A DNA stretch of 40,743 nucleotides from positions 169,068 to 209,810 of the forward strand of contig LJSF01000006.1 of assembly GCA_001314655.1 (NCBI GenBank), written 5' to 3'. Position numbers and translations under genes: made by a program. Below, one piece after another: positions 8,247 through 16,897 of the stretch (its first letter is position 1; each line of letters opens with the position of its first letter). This stretch comes from Rhodobacteraceae bacterium HLUCCA08 (GTDB taxonomy: Bacteria > Pseudomonadota > Alphaproteobacteria > Rhodobacterales > Rhodobacteraceae). The notes under the pieces were generated by a model. That model did no database searches. It saw only the letters and a program-made list of their open reading frames with translations, and was not told the DNA's origin.

Positions 8247-9821
8247 TCAGATCATCTCCTGCGCCTTGGCGGCCCGGGCCGCCTTGTCGAGCTTCTTCCG
8301 GTTCAGCGCCCGGTAATCCTCGCGGATATTCGGCGCCCCTTCCCAGATGCCGGCGGTGTCGCCGGTGCCGACGCCGTCGAAGAATGCGCGCATCCGGTCC
8401 ATCCGATCGCGCCCGGCGATGGCGGCATTCACCACCTCGGCCAGGCTGCCCGCGCCGGCGGGGCCCATCAGCGGCCGGGCCGAGATGAGGTTCGTGAAGT
8501 AAAGCGCTGGCGTTCCAAGCTCTTTCGCCTTTTGCACCACCGGCGTGGTGCCGATGGCGAGGTCGGGTTTCACCCCTTCCATCGCGGCCAGATCATCCTC
8601 GAGCGAGGCGCGGAATTTCACCGTCACGCCGCGCGCCGCAAGCCAGTCCGCATCGGCGGCCGACCAGGGCGTTTTCGGGCAGGCGGTGCCCACATAGGGC
8701 ACCTGCGCGCCGCTTTCGATCAACAGCCGCGCGACCAGCAATTCGCTGCCCTCATAGCCGCTCAGGGTGATGGTGCCCTTGATCGGCGCCGCGCCCAGCG
8801 CGCCCCTGATCCCCGGCAGAAACGCATTCTGCGCCTGTGCCACCTTTTCGGCCGCGATGCCGAAGGCGTCGCCGATGGCGGCCAGCCAGGCGGCCGTGCC
8901 GTCATGGCCGACCGGCGCGCTGCCCACGACGGGGCGCCCCGCGGCCTGGAATTCGCGCACCGCGGCGGTGTAGAACGGATGGATCGCCGCCACCGCGCCG
9001 CAATCGAGCGCGCCATACAATTCGCGCCATTCGCGGGTCGGCACCACGGGTCCGGCGGCCAGGCCCAGCGGCGCCAGCATCGCGCCGATCATCATCGGGT
9101 CGGCCGGGAACATCTCTCCCAGCAGGGTGACGGTGGGCCGGTCCTCGGTGCCGGCGACCGGACGCGGCACCGGGCCGGCCTCGGCCTCTTCGCGGGCATA
9201 TTTCAGCATCGCGCCGGCCAGAACGTCCTTGGCCTCGGCATGGGTCGGGATGCCGAAGCCCGGCACGTCGATGCCGACGATCCGGACACCGTTGATTTCC
9301 CGCGGCAACAGCCGCAGCGGCACGCCCGAGGCGGTGGGCACGCACAGGTTGGTGACGATCACCGCATCCAGCCGGTCGGGATCGGCCAGGTCGTGGACCG
9401 AGTCGCGGATATCCTCGAACAGCTTGCCGGTGACCAGGGTCTCGCTGTCGAACGGCACATAGCCGACAGACCGGCGGGCGCCGTAGAAATGGCTCACGAA
9501 GGTCAGGCCGTAGACGCAGCAGGCCGAGCCCGACAACACGCTGGCCACCCGCTTCATCCGCAGGCCGACACGCAAGCTGCCGAAGGCCGGGCACATGCTT
9601 TGCGGCTTGTCATGGGGGCCCATCGGGTAATCGGCGCGGAACCGCTCCATCATCTCGGGGGCGGCGGCCTCGGCGGCGCGGGCCAGTTCGGATCCGGAAT
9701 GACAGCCCAGGCCATCGGGGGCATCTGCGACCGGCGCCGATGCGGGCGCGGGATCGCTGCGGATCACCTCCACCGCGCCGCTGTCGTCATAGCCGACCTC
9801 GAAGCCCTCACGCGTCGTCAT
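8247..9821 (-). CDS. bchY: Chlorophyllide a reductase subunit BchY
   Basis: NifD-like partner of BchZ in the chlorophyllide a oxidoreductase that makes 3-vinyl bacteriochlorophyllide a. The 524 residues include the cysteine-bearing segments [19 protein letters not shown] and SGSACCVYG expected to bind the shared [4Fe-4S] cluster, then the long nitrogenase-like fold with [12 protein letters not shown] and [15 protein letters not shown]. The start lies inside bchX: the two genes overlap by 14 bp, so they are coupled. Confidence 0.96.
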   Translation of the reverse strand: MTTREGFEVGYDDSGAVEVIRSDPAPASAPVADAPDGLGCHSGSELARAAEAAAPEMMERFRADYPMGPHDKPQSMCPAFGSLRVGLRMKRVASVLSGSACCVYGLTFVSHFYGARRSVGYVPFDSETLVTGKLFEDIRDSVHDLADPDRLDAVIVTNLCVPTASGVPLRLLPREINGVRIVGIDVPGFGIPTHAEAKDVLAGAMLKYAREEAEAGPVPRPVAGTEDRPTVTLLGEMFPADPMMIGAMLAPLGLAAGPVVPTREWRELYGALDCGAVAAIHPFYTAAVREFQAAGRPVVGSAPVGHDGTAAWLAAIGDAFGIAAEKVAQAQNAFLPGIRGALGAAPIKGTITLSGYEGSELLVARLLIESGAQVPYVGTACPKTPWSAADADWLAARGVTVKFRASLEDDLAAMEGVKPDLAIGTTPVVQKAKELGTPALYFTNLISARPLMGPAGAGSLAEVVNAAIAGRDRMDRMRAFFDGVGTGDTAGIWEGAPNIREDYRALNRKKLDKAARAAKAQEMI

Positions 9822-10809
9822 AGATGACCTCCAGCGACGCCTTGGGCTGGGCGTTCTTGCCGCGCATGTCGGTATCGGTGGCCGGTTCCAGCACCACGCC
9901 GGCCCCGGTATCGGATCCGTCGAACAGCGCCAGAAGTTCGTCCTGGGTCAGCGCCGCGGGGCGCAGCGGCGGCGCCTCGGCGACGTTCATCCCCAGTTCG
10001 GCGAACAGCCCGCCCCAGGGCGAGGCATCGGTGCCGACGATCTGGTAATTGGCGGATTTCTTGCGCAGGTCGTCATCCTGCGGGATCGCGGCCAGGACCG
10101 GGATGTCCACCGCCTCGGCGAAGGCCTGCGCCTCGCCCGAGCCGTCATCCTTGTTGATGACCAGCCCCGCGACGCCGACATTGCCGCCCAGCTTGCGGAA
10201 ATATTCCACCGCCGAACAGACATTGTTGGCGACATAAAGCGATTGCAGATCGTTCGAGGCGACCAGGATCACCTTCTGCGCCATGTCGCGGGCGATCGGC
10301 AGGCCGAATCCGCCGCAGACCACATCGCCCAGGAAATCAAGCAGGACATAATCGAAGTCCCAATCGTGAAACCCAAGCTTTTCAAGGGTTTCAAAGCCGT
10401 GAATGATGCCGCGCCCACCGCAGCCGCGACCCACTTCGGGCCCGCCCAGCTCCATGGCAAAGACGCCGCCGCGCTTGAAGCAGACATCGCCGATGCCGAT
10501 CTCTTCGCCGGCCAGCTTCTTTTGCGTCGAGGTTTCGATGATCGTCGGGCAGGCCTTGCCGCCGAACAGCAGGCTGGTCGTGTCGGATTTCGGATCGCAC
10601 CCGATCAGCAGGACGCGTTTTCCCTGTTCGGCCATCATGTGCGACAGGTTGGCCAGGGTGAAGCTCTTGCCGATGCCGCCCTTGCCGTAGATCGCGATGA
10701 TCTGGGTCTTGCTGGTGGGTTCGCCCTGGGGCACGACCAGCGAGGGCTCGGCGGCCTCTTCGCGCAGCCGGGCGTCGTAGTCCTTGAGGTTGGGGACTTC
10801 GTCTTTCAT
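9808..10809 (-). CDS. bchX: Chlorophyllide reductase iron protein BchX
   Basis: NifH-like ATPase that passes electrons to BchY-BchZ. The 333 residues have an acidic N-terminal tail, a P-loop [20 protein letters not shown], the deviant switch [15 protein letters not shown], and two cysteine sites (GRGCGGRGI and [11 protein letters not shown]) that hold the bridging [4Fe-4S] cluster of the homodimer. The ATG at 10809 overlaps the bchC stop as ATGA. A longer open frame upstream to 11100 is only the bchC gene read out of frame. Confidence 0.97.
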   Translation of the reverse strand: MKDEVPNLKDYDARLREEAAEPSLVVPQGEPTSKTQIIAIYGKGGIGKSFTLANLSHMMAEQGKRVLLIGCDPKSDTTSLLFGGKACPTIIETSTQKKLAGEEIGIGDVCFKRGGVFAMELGGPEVGRGCGGRGIIHGFETLEKLGFHDWDFDYVLLDFLGDVVCGGFGLPIARDMAQKVILVASNDLQSLYVANNVCSAVEYFRKLGGNVGVAGLVINKDDGSGEAQAFAEAVDIPVLAAIPQDDDLRKKSANYQIVGTDASPWGGLFAELGMNVAEAPPLRPAALTQDELLALFDGSDTGAGVVLEPATDTDMRGKNAQPKASLEVIYDDA

Positions 10810-11747
10810 GCGACCTGGCTCCAATCGAGAATCATCTTCAGACAGGCCGGGTCGGAAAAGGCCGTCTCGTAGGCCTCGGCCGCCTCGGCCGCGGGGCGGG
10901 TATGGGTGATCAGGCCGGCCAGCGACAACGCGCCGCTTTCGACCAGCGCGCGGGTCGCGGTCATGTCGGCGGGCTGCCATTCGGCGGCGATGCGCAACCG
11001 GGCCTCGCGCATGAAGGCGGGCGGAAAGGCGAATTGCAGCGGCGCGGCATAGAAGCCGGCCAGCACCACCTCGCCGCCGCGGGCCAGGCGGCCGATCCAT
11101 GTGTCCAGCAGATCGGACCGGCCCGACGCATCGAAGATGCAGCCATAATCGCGGCGCTCGTCGGTATCAGGGTGGATGACGTCATAGCCCTCGGCGCCGG
11201 CCTGGCGGGCCGGGTCGATGTCCCAGACCACCGGCGGCGGCGATCCGGCGGCGATGGTCAGCCGCGCCAGCAGACGGCCCAGCACGCCATGGCCGATGAT
11301 CAGCTCGGGCATCCGGTTGCCCTGGCCCGCGATCGCGTGCCGCGCGGTGGCGGCCAGGGCCAGCAGCGCGCCTTCGGCCCCCAGCGCCGCGTCGACCGGG
11401 GTCACGCGGGCCGCATCGGTGACGATCCGCCGGGCGGACCCGCCGAACAGCCCATGCGCGCCCTCGTAACAGGCGGCGCCCGGCACAAAGACCCGCTGAC
11501 CGGGGCGCAGGCTCACATGGCGCGGCGCCTCGACCACCTCTCCGGTCGCCTCGTAGCCCGGCACCAGCGGGTAACCACTGCCCGGAAAGGGCGGCATATC
11601 CCCGGTCCAGAACAGTTTTTCGGTGCCCGTGGAAATGCCGGAGCGGTCGATCTCGATCACGATGTCGTTCTCTTTCGGCTCGGTCAAAGCCAGCTCGGCA
11701 AGGCCGAGAGAGCGCGGTGCGTCAAGGAGTACGGCTGTGGTCTTCAC
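10806..11747 (-). CDS. bchC: Bacteriochlorophyllide 3-hydroxyethyl dehydrogenase BchC
   Basis: Medium-chain dehydrogenase-like enzyme that oxidises the C-3 hydroxyethyl group to acetyl on bacteriochlorophyllide. The 313 residues show the BchC features [17 protein letters not shown] and the region [16 protein letters not shown], and a Rossmann nucleotide motif [14 protein letters not shown] (about 150-163). It is the first gene of the bchCXYZ-pufQBALMX operon. Its promoter region carries two PpsR-type operators, and the leader before ATG 11747 is about 55 bases if the promoter below is right. Confidence 0.95.
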   Translation of the reverse strand: MKTTAVLLDAPRSLGLAELALTEPKENDIVIEIDRSGISTGTEKLFWTGDMPPFPGSGYPLVPGYEATGEVVEAPRHVSLRPGQRVFVPGAACYEGAHGLFGGSARRIVTDAARVTPVDAALGAEGALLALAATARHAIAGQGNRMPELIIGHGVLGRLLARLTIAAGSPPPVVWDIDPARQAGAEGYDVIHPDTDERRDYGCIFDASGRSDLLDTWIGRLARGGEVVLAGFYAAPLQFAFPPAFMREARLRIAAEWQPADMTATRALVESGALSLAGLITHTRPAAEAAEAYETAFSDPACLKMILDWSQVA

Positions 11748-11808
11748 GTGGTCCCCCCGCCGTCGATCCCGGTAAGGGACTCAGGGACGGCAAGCTGCTT
11801 CAACCGTC

Positions 11809-11836
11809 AGTTTAGACTTACACAGCGTCATGTCAA
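11809..11836 (-). promoter_or_regulatory. Candidate bchC sigma-70-like promoter
   Basis: Read on the minus strand: perfect -35 TTGACA (11836-11831), 16-bp spacer, -10 TAAACT (11814-11809). The -35 is part of the proximal PpsR operator, so a bound repressor would block RNA polymerase. Transcription would begin near 11802. Confidence 0.6.
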
Positions 11837-11848
11837 TTGATCTGGACA
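11831..11848. promoter_or_regulatory. PpsR/CrtJ operator, bchC proximal
   Basis: TGTCAATTGATCTGGACA, an exact TGT-N12-ACA palindrome, the recognition pattern of the aerobic repressor PpsR (CrtJ). It covers the -35 box of bchC. Confidence 0.85.
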
Positions 11849-11854
11849 GATAAG

Positions 11855-11872
11855 TGTCAACTTTTCCTGACA
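11855..11872. promoter_or_regulatory. PpsR/CrtJ operator, bchC distal
   Basis: TGTCAACTTTTCCTGACA, a second exact TGT-N12-ACA site, six bases from the first. This tandem spacing suits cooperative binding by two repressor dimers. It overlaps the last codons of crtF. Confidence 0.85.
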
Positions 11873-12954
11873 GCCTCGATCACCGAGGTGACATAGGCGC
11901 GGCGCGGCGCGGGGGCGCGGAGGCCGCAAAACCCGGCAGAGCGCAGAAGTTCGCCTATTTCGTCGGCGCCTCGGGCACGTCCGGTCCGCATCGCCATGCA
12001 GTAAAGCGCGAAATAGGTATCGCCGGCCCGGCAGCCGGTCATCGGTTCGCTGACGATCACCCGGCCCCGCGGCGGCAGCGCGGAATGGACCTTGCGCAGC
12101 AGGGCCGCAACGGTCGCATCGTCATGGTCATAAAGCACCCGCACCAGGCTGATCGCATCGGCACCGCCGGGCAGCGGATCGTCGCGGAACGACCCCGGCC
12201 GGACCGTGACCCGGGCCGGCAGACCCTGCGCCGCCGCGGTCACCGCGGGCAGGTCGAACAGCGTCAGGTCGAGGCCGGGACAGGCCGCCGCCACCGCCCG
12301 CAGAAAGGCGCCGGTGCCGCCGCCGACATCCATCAGACGCCGCACCCCGTGCAGGTCGATCACCGCCAGCGTGTCCTGCGCCACAAGGCCCATGCTGTCC
12401 TGCATCAGCCGCGAATAGCGCGCGGCGCGATCCGGGTCCTGCGCCGCGCCGGCGCCGAAGACATAGGGCCACAGGTCGGCCAGTTCGGTCTCGACCTCGC
12501 CGCGGAAGAAGGCGACCGGGTCGGACAGGTCGCGATACAGCACGTCATGGTGGCGAATCATCTCGGCCAGCCCCGGCACCGCCAGAAGCGCGGCCCCCCG
12601 GGGCGTCAGCCGCAGCGGAGATCCCGCCCGCAACAGGCCCAGGGCCACGCCACCGCGCAGCAGGACCTGCATCCGCTCGGTCGGGACCGAAGCGGCGGCG
12701 GCCAGGGCGGCGGCGTCGGCCGGGCCGCGCCGCAGCCGTTCCAGCACGCCCGTCGCGACCAGCGCCAGCAGGATCTGCGACTGGCAGAACCCGGCGACCA
12801 GGTCGAACATCTCTTCGCCCTCGCGCCGGACCTTGCCGCGCAGAAACGGTATCCGCACCGCCCAGTCATGGAACCGCCGCGATCCGGCCAGACGGGTCAG
12901 CCAACCGGCCGCCCTGCGGGGCGCGGCCGGTCGGCGGGCGGACAGGTCGGTCAT
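11857..12954 (-). CDS. crtF: Hydroxyneurosporene/demethylspheroidene O-methyltransferase CrtF
   Basis: SAM-dependent methyltransferase that methylates the tertiary hydroxyl group made by CrtC, giving methoxy carotenoids on the way to spheroidene. The 365 residues have an N-terminal helical dimerisation/winged-helix domain and the SAM-binding motif LMDVGGGTGAF (about 207-217), then FDLPAVTAAAQGL and the late motif RVIVSEPMTG. ATG 12954 follows the crtE stop by one base (TGA-C-ATG); the frame is open upstream but only within crtE. No good ribosome-binding site is seen, so translation may depend on coupling to crtE. Confidence 0.93.
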   Translation of the reverse strand: MTDLSARRPAAPRRAAGWLTRLAGSRRFHDWAVRIPFLRGKVRREGEEMFDLVAGFCQSQILLALVATGVLERLRRGPADAAALAAAASVPTERMQVLLRGGVALGLLRAGSPLRLTPRGAALLAVPGLAEMIRHHDVLYRDLSDPVAFFRGEVETELADLWPYVFGAGAAQDPDRAARYSRLMQDSMGLVAQDTLAVIDLHGVRRLMDVGGGTGAFLRAVAAACPGLDLTLFDLPAVTAAAQGLPARVTVRPGSFRDDPLPGGADAISLVRVLYDHDDATVAALLRKVHSALPPRGRVIVSEPMTGCRAGDTYFALYCMAMRTGRARGADEIGELLRSAGFCGLRAPAPRRAYVTSVIEAVRKS

Positions 12955-12955
12955 G

Positions 12956-13834
12956 TCATTCGCCGGGAACGGCGCGGCGGGCGCGGGCGGCCTTGGGCAC
13001 GATCCGGTCGGCATAAAGCCGCACCATCTGCGCCAGGGCGGCCTCTCCGCGGCAGGACGGGATCGAGGCGATGGCCCCGGCCAGGATATCGTCCAGCCGC
13101 CCCAGCGCGCCGTCGATTCCATAGCGGGTCACGGCCGAGGGCCGGCCGTGCAGATCGTCCTGGCCCACCGGCTTGCCCAGTTCCTGCGCCGAACACAGCG
13201 CGTCGCGCAGATCGTCGGCGACCTGGAAGGCCTCGCCGATGCGGGCGCCCAATTCTTCCCAGGGATCGGCCTCCTGCCCGGCGGCAATGGCGCCCATCTG
13301 GGTCGCCGCGCAGAACAGCGCGCCGGTCTTGGCCTTGTGATAGGCGGACAGGTCGATTTCGGCCTCGCTTTCCCAGCCCTGGCCGGCGCAGATGCCATGC
13401 GGCGCGCCGGTGCGGCAGGCCAGTTGCCCGACCAATTGCACCGCGCGCTCGGGCGCGGCGGGGGCGGCGGCGGCGATCACCTCGAAGGCCTTGACGATCA
13501 GCGCGTCGCCGGTCAGCACCGCCAGGGGTTGCGAAAACGCCCGATGCACCGAAGGCTTGCCGCGGCGCATGTCGGCATCGTCGAAACAGGGCAGGTCGTC
13601 ATGGACCAGGCTGGCGCAATGAATCAGTTCCAGCGCGACGGCGGCGGCGTCGGACAGCGCGGGCCGGTCATCGCCGCAGGCCATGGCCACCGACAGCAGG
13701 ATCGTCGGCCGGATCCGTGCGCCACCGGGCACCACGGCATGGCGCAGCGCGGCGTCCAGCCGGGCCGGCCCGCCCAGCCCGGTTGCGGGAAAGGTCCGGT
13801 CGATGGCCCGTTCGATCCGCTCGGAAAAGCCCAT
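12956..13834 (-). CDS. crtE: Geranylgeranyl diphosphate synthase CrtE
   Basis: Trans-prenyltransferase that extends allylic diphosphates with isopentenyl diphosphate to C20 GGPP, the shared precursor of carotenoids and the bacteriochlorophyll tail. The 292 residues show the first aspartate-rich motif DDLPCFD (79-85) followed by DMRRGKPSVH, and the second, DDLRD (207-211). The ATG at 13834 has AAGGAG upstream. It is the first gene of crtE-crtF, divergent from crtD across a region with PpsR-type sites. Confidence 0.95.
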   Translation of the reverse strand: MGFSERIERAIDRTFPATGLGGPARLDAALRHAVVPGGARIRPTILLSVAMACGDDRPALSDAAAVALELIHCASLVHDDLPCFDDADMRRGKPSVHRAFSQPLAVLTGDALIVKAFEVIAAAAPAAPERAVQLVGQLACRTGAPHGICAGQGWESEAEIDLSAYHKAKTGALFCAATQMGAIAAGQEADPWEELGARIGEAFQVADDLRDALCSAQELGKPVGQDDLHGRPSAVTRYGIDGALGRLDDILAGAIASIPSCRGEAALAQMVRLYADRIVPKAARARRAVPGE

Positions 13835-13865
13835 GGCGCGCTCCTTGGTCGCGGGTTTGTCGAGG

Positions 13866-13883
13866 TGTCAACTTTTCTAAGCA
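13866..13883. promoter_or_regulatory. Degenerate PpsR-like site near crtE
   Basis: TGTCAACTTTTCTAAGCA has a good left half, nearly that of the bchC distal site, but GCA instead of ACA on the right. It is seven bases from the perfect site at 13891, so it may be the weak member of a cooperative pair. Confidence 0.5.
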
Positions 13884-13890
13884 CCCCATG

Positions 13891-13908
13891 TGTCAATCAG
13901 ACTGGACA
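13891..13908. promoter_or_regulatory. PpsR/CrtJ operator between crtE and crtD
   Basis: TGTCAATCAGACTGGACA is an exact TGT-N12-ACA palindrome in the 120-bp divergent control region. It can repress crtEF and crtDC together. Its left half also reads TTGACA on the minus strand, a possible -35 for crtE. Confidence 0.82.
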
Positions 13909-13954
13909 TTCCCGGGCCCAGAGTCAAGAATTCCCGCAGGAGGGCCGTGCCGGA

Positions 13955-15499
13955 ATGGGCCAGGACATCATCGTCATCGGGGCCGGGATCGGCGGCCTTG
14001 CCGCCGCGCTGCAATTGAGCGCCACCGGCGCCCGGGTCACGGTGCTGGAGGCCGCGCCCGGTCCGGGCGGCAAGATGCGCAGCCTGCCCTCGGCGGCCGG
14101 GCCGGTCGATGCCGGGCCGACCGTGCTGACCCTCGCCCCGGTGTTCGAGCGGCTGTTCGCACAGGCCGGCGCGGTTCTGTCCGACCATGTGACGCTGATC
14201 CCCCTGCCCTGCCTGGCGCGGCATTACTGGGACGACGGCACCCGGCTGGACCTGTTCGCCGATCCCGGGCGCAACCGGGCCGGGATCGCCCAGGTCTTCG
14301 GCACCCGGGCCGCGCGGCAATTCGACGCCTTCGCCGCCCGCGCGCGGCGGTTGTTCGACGCCTTCGATGCGCCGATGATGCAGGCCGCCGCCCCCAGCCA
14401 GGCCGCCCTGGCCGCGGCGGTGCTGCGCCGGCCCCGTCTGCTCGCCGACATGGCGCCGGGCCGCAGCCTTGCCGGGCTGGCCTTTTCGACCCTGTCGGAA
14501 CCGAAACTGGCACAGCTGGTCGCGCGCTATGCCACCTATGTCGGCGGCTCGCCCTGGGCCGCGCCGGCCCTGCTGTCGCTGATCTGGGAGGCCGAGGCCC
14601 GTGGCGTCTGGGCTGTCGCCGGCGGCATGAACGCCCTGGCCCGCGCCATCGAAGCGCTGGCCCGCGCCAAGGGCGCGCGGTTTCACTACGATTGCCCGGT
14701 GCGGCGGATCACCCTCACCGATGGCCGCGCCACCGGGGTCGAAACCGCGCAGGGCCGGATCCCCGCCGATGCGGTGCTGTTCAACGGCGATCCGCGCGCC
14801 CTGGCCACGGGCCTTCTGGGCGATGCGGCGCGCGGCGCGGTGCGCAAGGCGGCCGTCGCCCCGCGCAGCCTGTCGGCCCATGTGGCGGCCTTTGCCGGCC
14901 GGGCGACCGGACCGGACCTGGCCTATCACACGGTGTTTTTCGGCCAGGACCCGCGCGCCGAATTCGCCGCGCTTCAGGCCGGGCGCGTGCCCGGGGACGC
15001 CACGCTCTATATCTGCGCCCAGGACCGCGCCACCGGGGCCGCACCGGCGCTGGAACGGTTCGAGATCATCCGCAACGCGCCCCCCCTTTCCCCCATGTCA
15101 GGCCAACAGGAGCCCGCCCCATGTCCCTTGCAGATGACACGCCGGCTGGCGGATTTCGGCCTGACCTTCGATCCGGCCCCGACACCGGCGGAGCTGACCG
15201 GCCCGGCGGGGTTCGACGCCTTGTTTCCAGCCAGCCTCGGCAGCCTTTACGGGCGCAGCCCGAAGGGGTTGACGGCGGCGCTGAAACGGCCCCGGGCGCG
15301 CAGCCTGGTGCCGGGGCTCTATCTGTGCGGGGGCGGGGCCCATCCGGGGGCGGGGGTGCCGATGGCGGCGCTCTCCGGCCGGCATGCGGCCGAGGCGATC
15401 GCGACGGACCTTGCTTTCACCTCGACGTGCCGCCCGACGGCTATGCCTGGTGGTATGTCGACGGCGTCTCGGAGGACGGCCGGCGCGCCGTCTCGGTGA
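13955..15499 (+). CDS. crtD: Methoxyneurosporene (hydroxyneurosporene) desaturase CrtD
   Basis: FAD-dependent desaturase of the CrtI/CrtD family that introduces the 3,4 double bond next to the methoxy end group. The 514 residues start MGQDIIVIGAGIGG with the dinucleotide motif GAGIGG (9-14), followed by VTVLEAAPGPGGKMRS and DAGPTVLTL; the C-terminal FAD segment is LYLCGGGAHPGAGVPMAALSG. ATG 13955 has AGGAGGG upstream. The last 24 or so codons, after the conserved FAD segment, overlap the crtC frame and look unlike the rest, so the tail is probably a by-product of the overlap. Confidence 0.93.
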   Translation: MGQDIIVIGAGIGGLAAALQLSATGARVTVLEAAPGPGGKMRSLPSAAGPVDAGPTVLTLAPVFERLFAQAGAVLSDHVTLIPLPCLARHYWDDGTRLDLFADPGRNRAGIAQVFGTRAARQFDAFAARARRLFDAFDAPMMQAAAPSQAALAAAVLRRPRLLADMAPGRSLAGLAFSTLSEPKLAQLVARYATYVGGSPWAAPALLSLIWEAEARGVWAVAGGMNALARAIEALARAKGARFHYDCPVRRITLTDGRATGVETAQGRIPADAVLFNGDPRALATGLLGDAARGAVRKAAVAPRSLSAHVAAFAGRATGPDLAYHTVFFGQDPRAEFAALQAGRVPGDATLYICAQDRATGAAPALERFEIIRNAPPLSPMSGQQEPAPCPLQMTRRLADFGLTFDPAPTPAELTGPAGFDALFPASLGSLYGRSPKGLTAALKRPRARSLVPGLYLCGGGAHPGAGVPMAALSGRHAAEAIATDLAFTSTCRPTAMPGGMSTASRRTAGAPSR

Positions 15500-16356
15500 T
15501 CGGGTTCATCGGCTCGGTCTTTTCGCCCTGGTATGCCTGGAGCGGCCGGCGCGACCCCGCGAACCACGTCTGCATCAATGTCGGCACCTATGGCCCGGGC
15601 GGGCGGTTCACCATGACCGACCGGGGCCGCAGCGCGCTGCGCACCACGCCCGATACCTTCCAGGTCGGCCCGTCGTCGATGCGCTGGACCGGGCGCGACC
15701 TGATCATCGAGATCGACGAGATCAGCGGCCCGCCGCTGATTTCCCGGGTCCGCGGGCAGATCCGGGTGACGCCCGGCGCGATCACCTCGGTCGAATTGCC
15801 GCTGACCCCGGATGGCGCCCATGTCTGGCGCCCCTTCGCGCCGTCCTGCGACATCTCGGTCGAACTGGAGGCGCCGGGCTGGCAATGGCGGGGCCACGGC
15901 TATTTCGACGCCAATTTCGGCACCCGCGCGCTGGAGGCCGATTTCGCCTTCTGGACCTGGGGCCGGTATCCGACGCGGGACGGGGCGACGGTGATCTATG
16001 ATGCCGACCGGCGGGACGGGACGCATCTGGGCCGGGCCTTCGCCTTTGGCGCCGACGGCAGCGCGCAGGCCTGTGACGCGCCGCCGCGCACGCGGTTCCG
16101 GCGGTCGTTCTGGCAGGTGCGGCGCGAAACCCGGGCCGATCCGGGCACGATGCCGCGCCAGGTGCTGAACATGCTGGATGCGCCGTTCTATTCGCGCGCG
16201 ACCGTCGCCACGCAGCTGGACGGAGAGGTCGTGACCGGCGTCCACGAGGCGCTGGACCTGCGCCGGTTCCGGTCGCCCCTGCTCAAGCCGATGCTGGCGG
16301 TGCGGGTGCCGCGGCGGGCGCGCTGGTCCTTCGGGGACGACCCCGATCAGACCTGA
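15427..16356 (+). CDS. crtC: Acyclic carotenoid 1,2-hydratase (hydroxyneurosporene synthase) CrtC
   Basis: Adds water across the terminal 1,2 double bond of neurosporene, giving the hydroxyl group that CrtF methylates. The block IGSVFSPWYAWSGRRDPANH and VCINVGTYGPGGRFTMTDRG is typical of Rhodobacter CrtC. The start is uncertain: GTG 15496 overlaps the crtD stop (GTGA) and gives the short Rhodobacter form (MIGFIGSVF, 286 residues); GTG 15427 adds PPDGYAWWYVDGVSEDGRRA, which I recall as conserved in longer CrtC proteins. GGAGGA at 15471 is rather far from 15496. I list the longer form. Its stop lies inside a palindrome shared with tspO. Confidence 0.88.
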   Translation: MPPDGYAWWYVDGVSEDGRRAVSVIGFIGSVFSPWYAWSGRRDPANHVCINVGTYGPGGRFTMTDRGRSALRTTPDTFQVGPSSMRWTGRDLIIEIDEISGPPLISRVRGQIRVTPGAITSVELPLTPDGAHVWRPFAPSCDISVELEAPGWQWRGHGYFDANFGTRALEADFAFWTWGRYPTRDGATVIYDADRRDGTHLGRAFAFGADGSAQACDAPPRTRFRRSFWQVRRETRADPGTMPRQVLNMLDAPFYSRATVATQLDGEVVTGVHEALDLRRFRSPLLKPMLAVRVPRRARWSFGDDPDQT

Positions 16357-16362
16357 TCGGGG
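16341..16362. terminator. Bidirectional hairpin holding the stop codons of crtC and tspO
   Basis: A 22-bp perfect palindrome with 2-bp centre (CCCCGATCAG, AC, CTGATCGGGG), able to form a 9-bp stem with a 4-nt loop on either strand. The crtC TGA (16354-16356) and the tspO TGA (16349-16347) are both in it; the genes overlap by 10 bp. It is placed to end transcription from both sides but lacks T-tracts. Confidence 0.6.
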
Positions 16363-16826
16363 CGCAGCGGCTGCACATCCGGGTTCAGCCGCCAGACCGA
16401 GACATTCAGCGCCCCGGCGACGGTGACCCAGGCCAGATAGGGCACGAAGGCCAGCCCGGCCCACAGATCGACCCGCCAATGGGCCACCAGCGCCGCCAGC
16501 ACGGCCAGCCACAGCAGCGCCATCACCGGCAGCGCCCCCTTGAGGCGCCTGAGCCCGAAAAAGACCGGCGACCAAAGCGCGTTGAGCGATATCTGCAAGG
16601 CCCAGAAGGCCAGCGCGACACCGCCGCCCTCCATCCCCGCGACGCGGGCGCCGGCAAAGGCCATCAGCAGATACAGAATGTTCCAGACGACCGGAAAAGC
16701 CCAGTTCGGCGGCACCCAGCCGGGCTTTTTCAATCGGCGATACCAGTCGCCCGGCGGAAACAGCGCGCCGGTGGCCCCGGCCGAAACACAGGCGGCAAGC
16801 AAGACGAAGAACAACAGGATATCCAT
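16347..16826 (-). CDS. tspO: TspO/MBR-family tryptophan-rich sensory protein (CrtK)
   Basis: Five-helix membrane protein of the translocator family; in Rhodobacter it sits in the outer membrane and modulates photosynthesis gene expression, probably through tetrapyrrole export or sensing. The 159 residues show the family segments RRLKKPGWVPPNWAFPVVWN, FWALQISLNALWSPVFFG and YLAWVTVAGALNVSVWRLN, with many tryptophans. It lies 71 bp downstream of crtB on the same strand, as in Rhodobacter. The 71-bp spacer has no evident promoter. Confidence 0.94.
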   Translation of the reverse strand: MDILLFFVLLAACVSAGATGALFPPGDWYRRLKKPGWVPPNWAFPVVWNILYLLMAFAGARVAGMEGGGVALAFWALQISLNALWSPVFFGLRRLKGALPVMALLWLAVLAALVAHWRVDLWAGLAFVPYLAWVTVAGALNVSVWRLNPDVQPLRPDQV

Positions 16827-16897
16827 GGAACGCTCCGGGGACTGGGTCGGTGTTACCTAATCGCCCGAGGCGCCGGTTACCAGAGCGGCAGCCGGTC

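Noticed and set aside
8163-9827. Long plus-strand frame opposite bchY
   Set aside because: His/Arg/Gly-rich shadow without motifs; bchY is certain.
11857-13122. Longer crtF from an upstream start
   Set aside because: The extra N-terminus is crtE read out of frame and resembles no methyltransferase.
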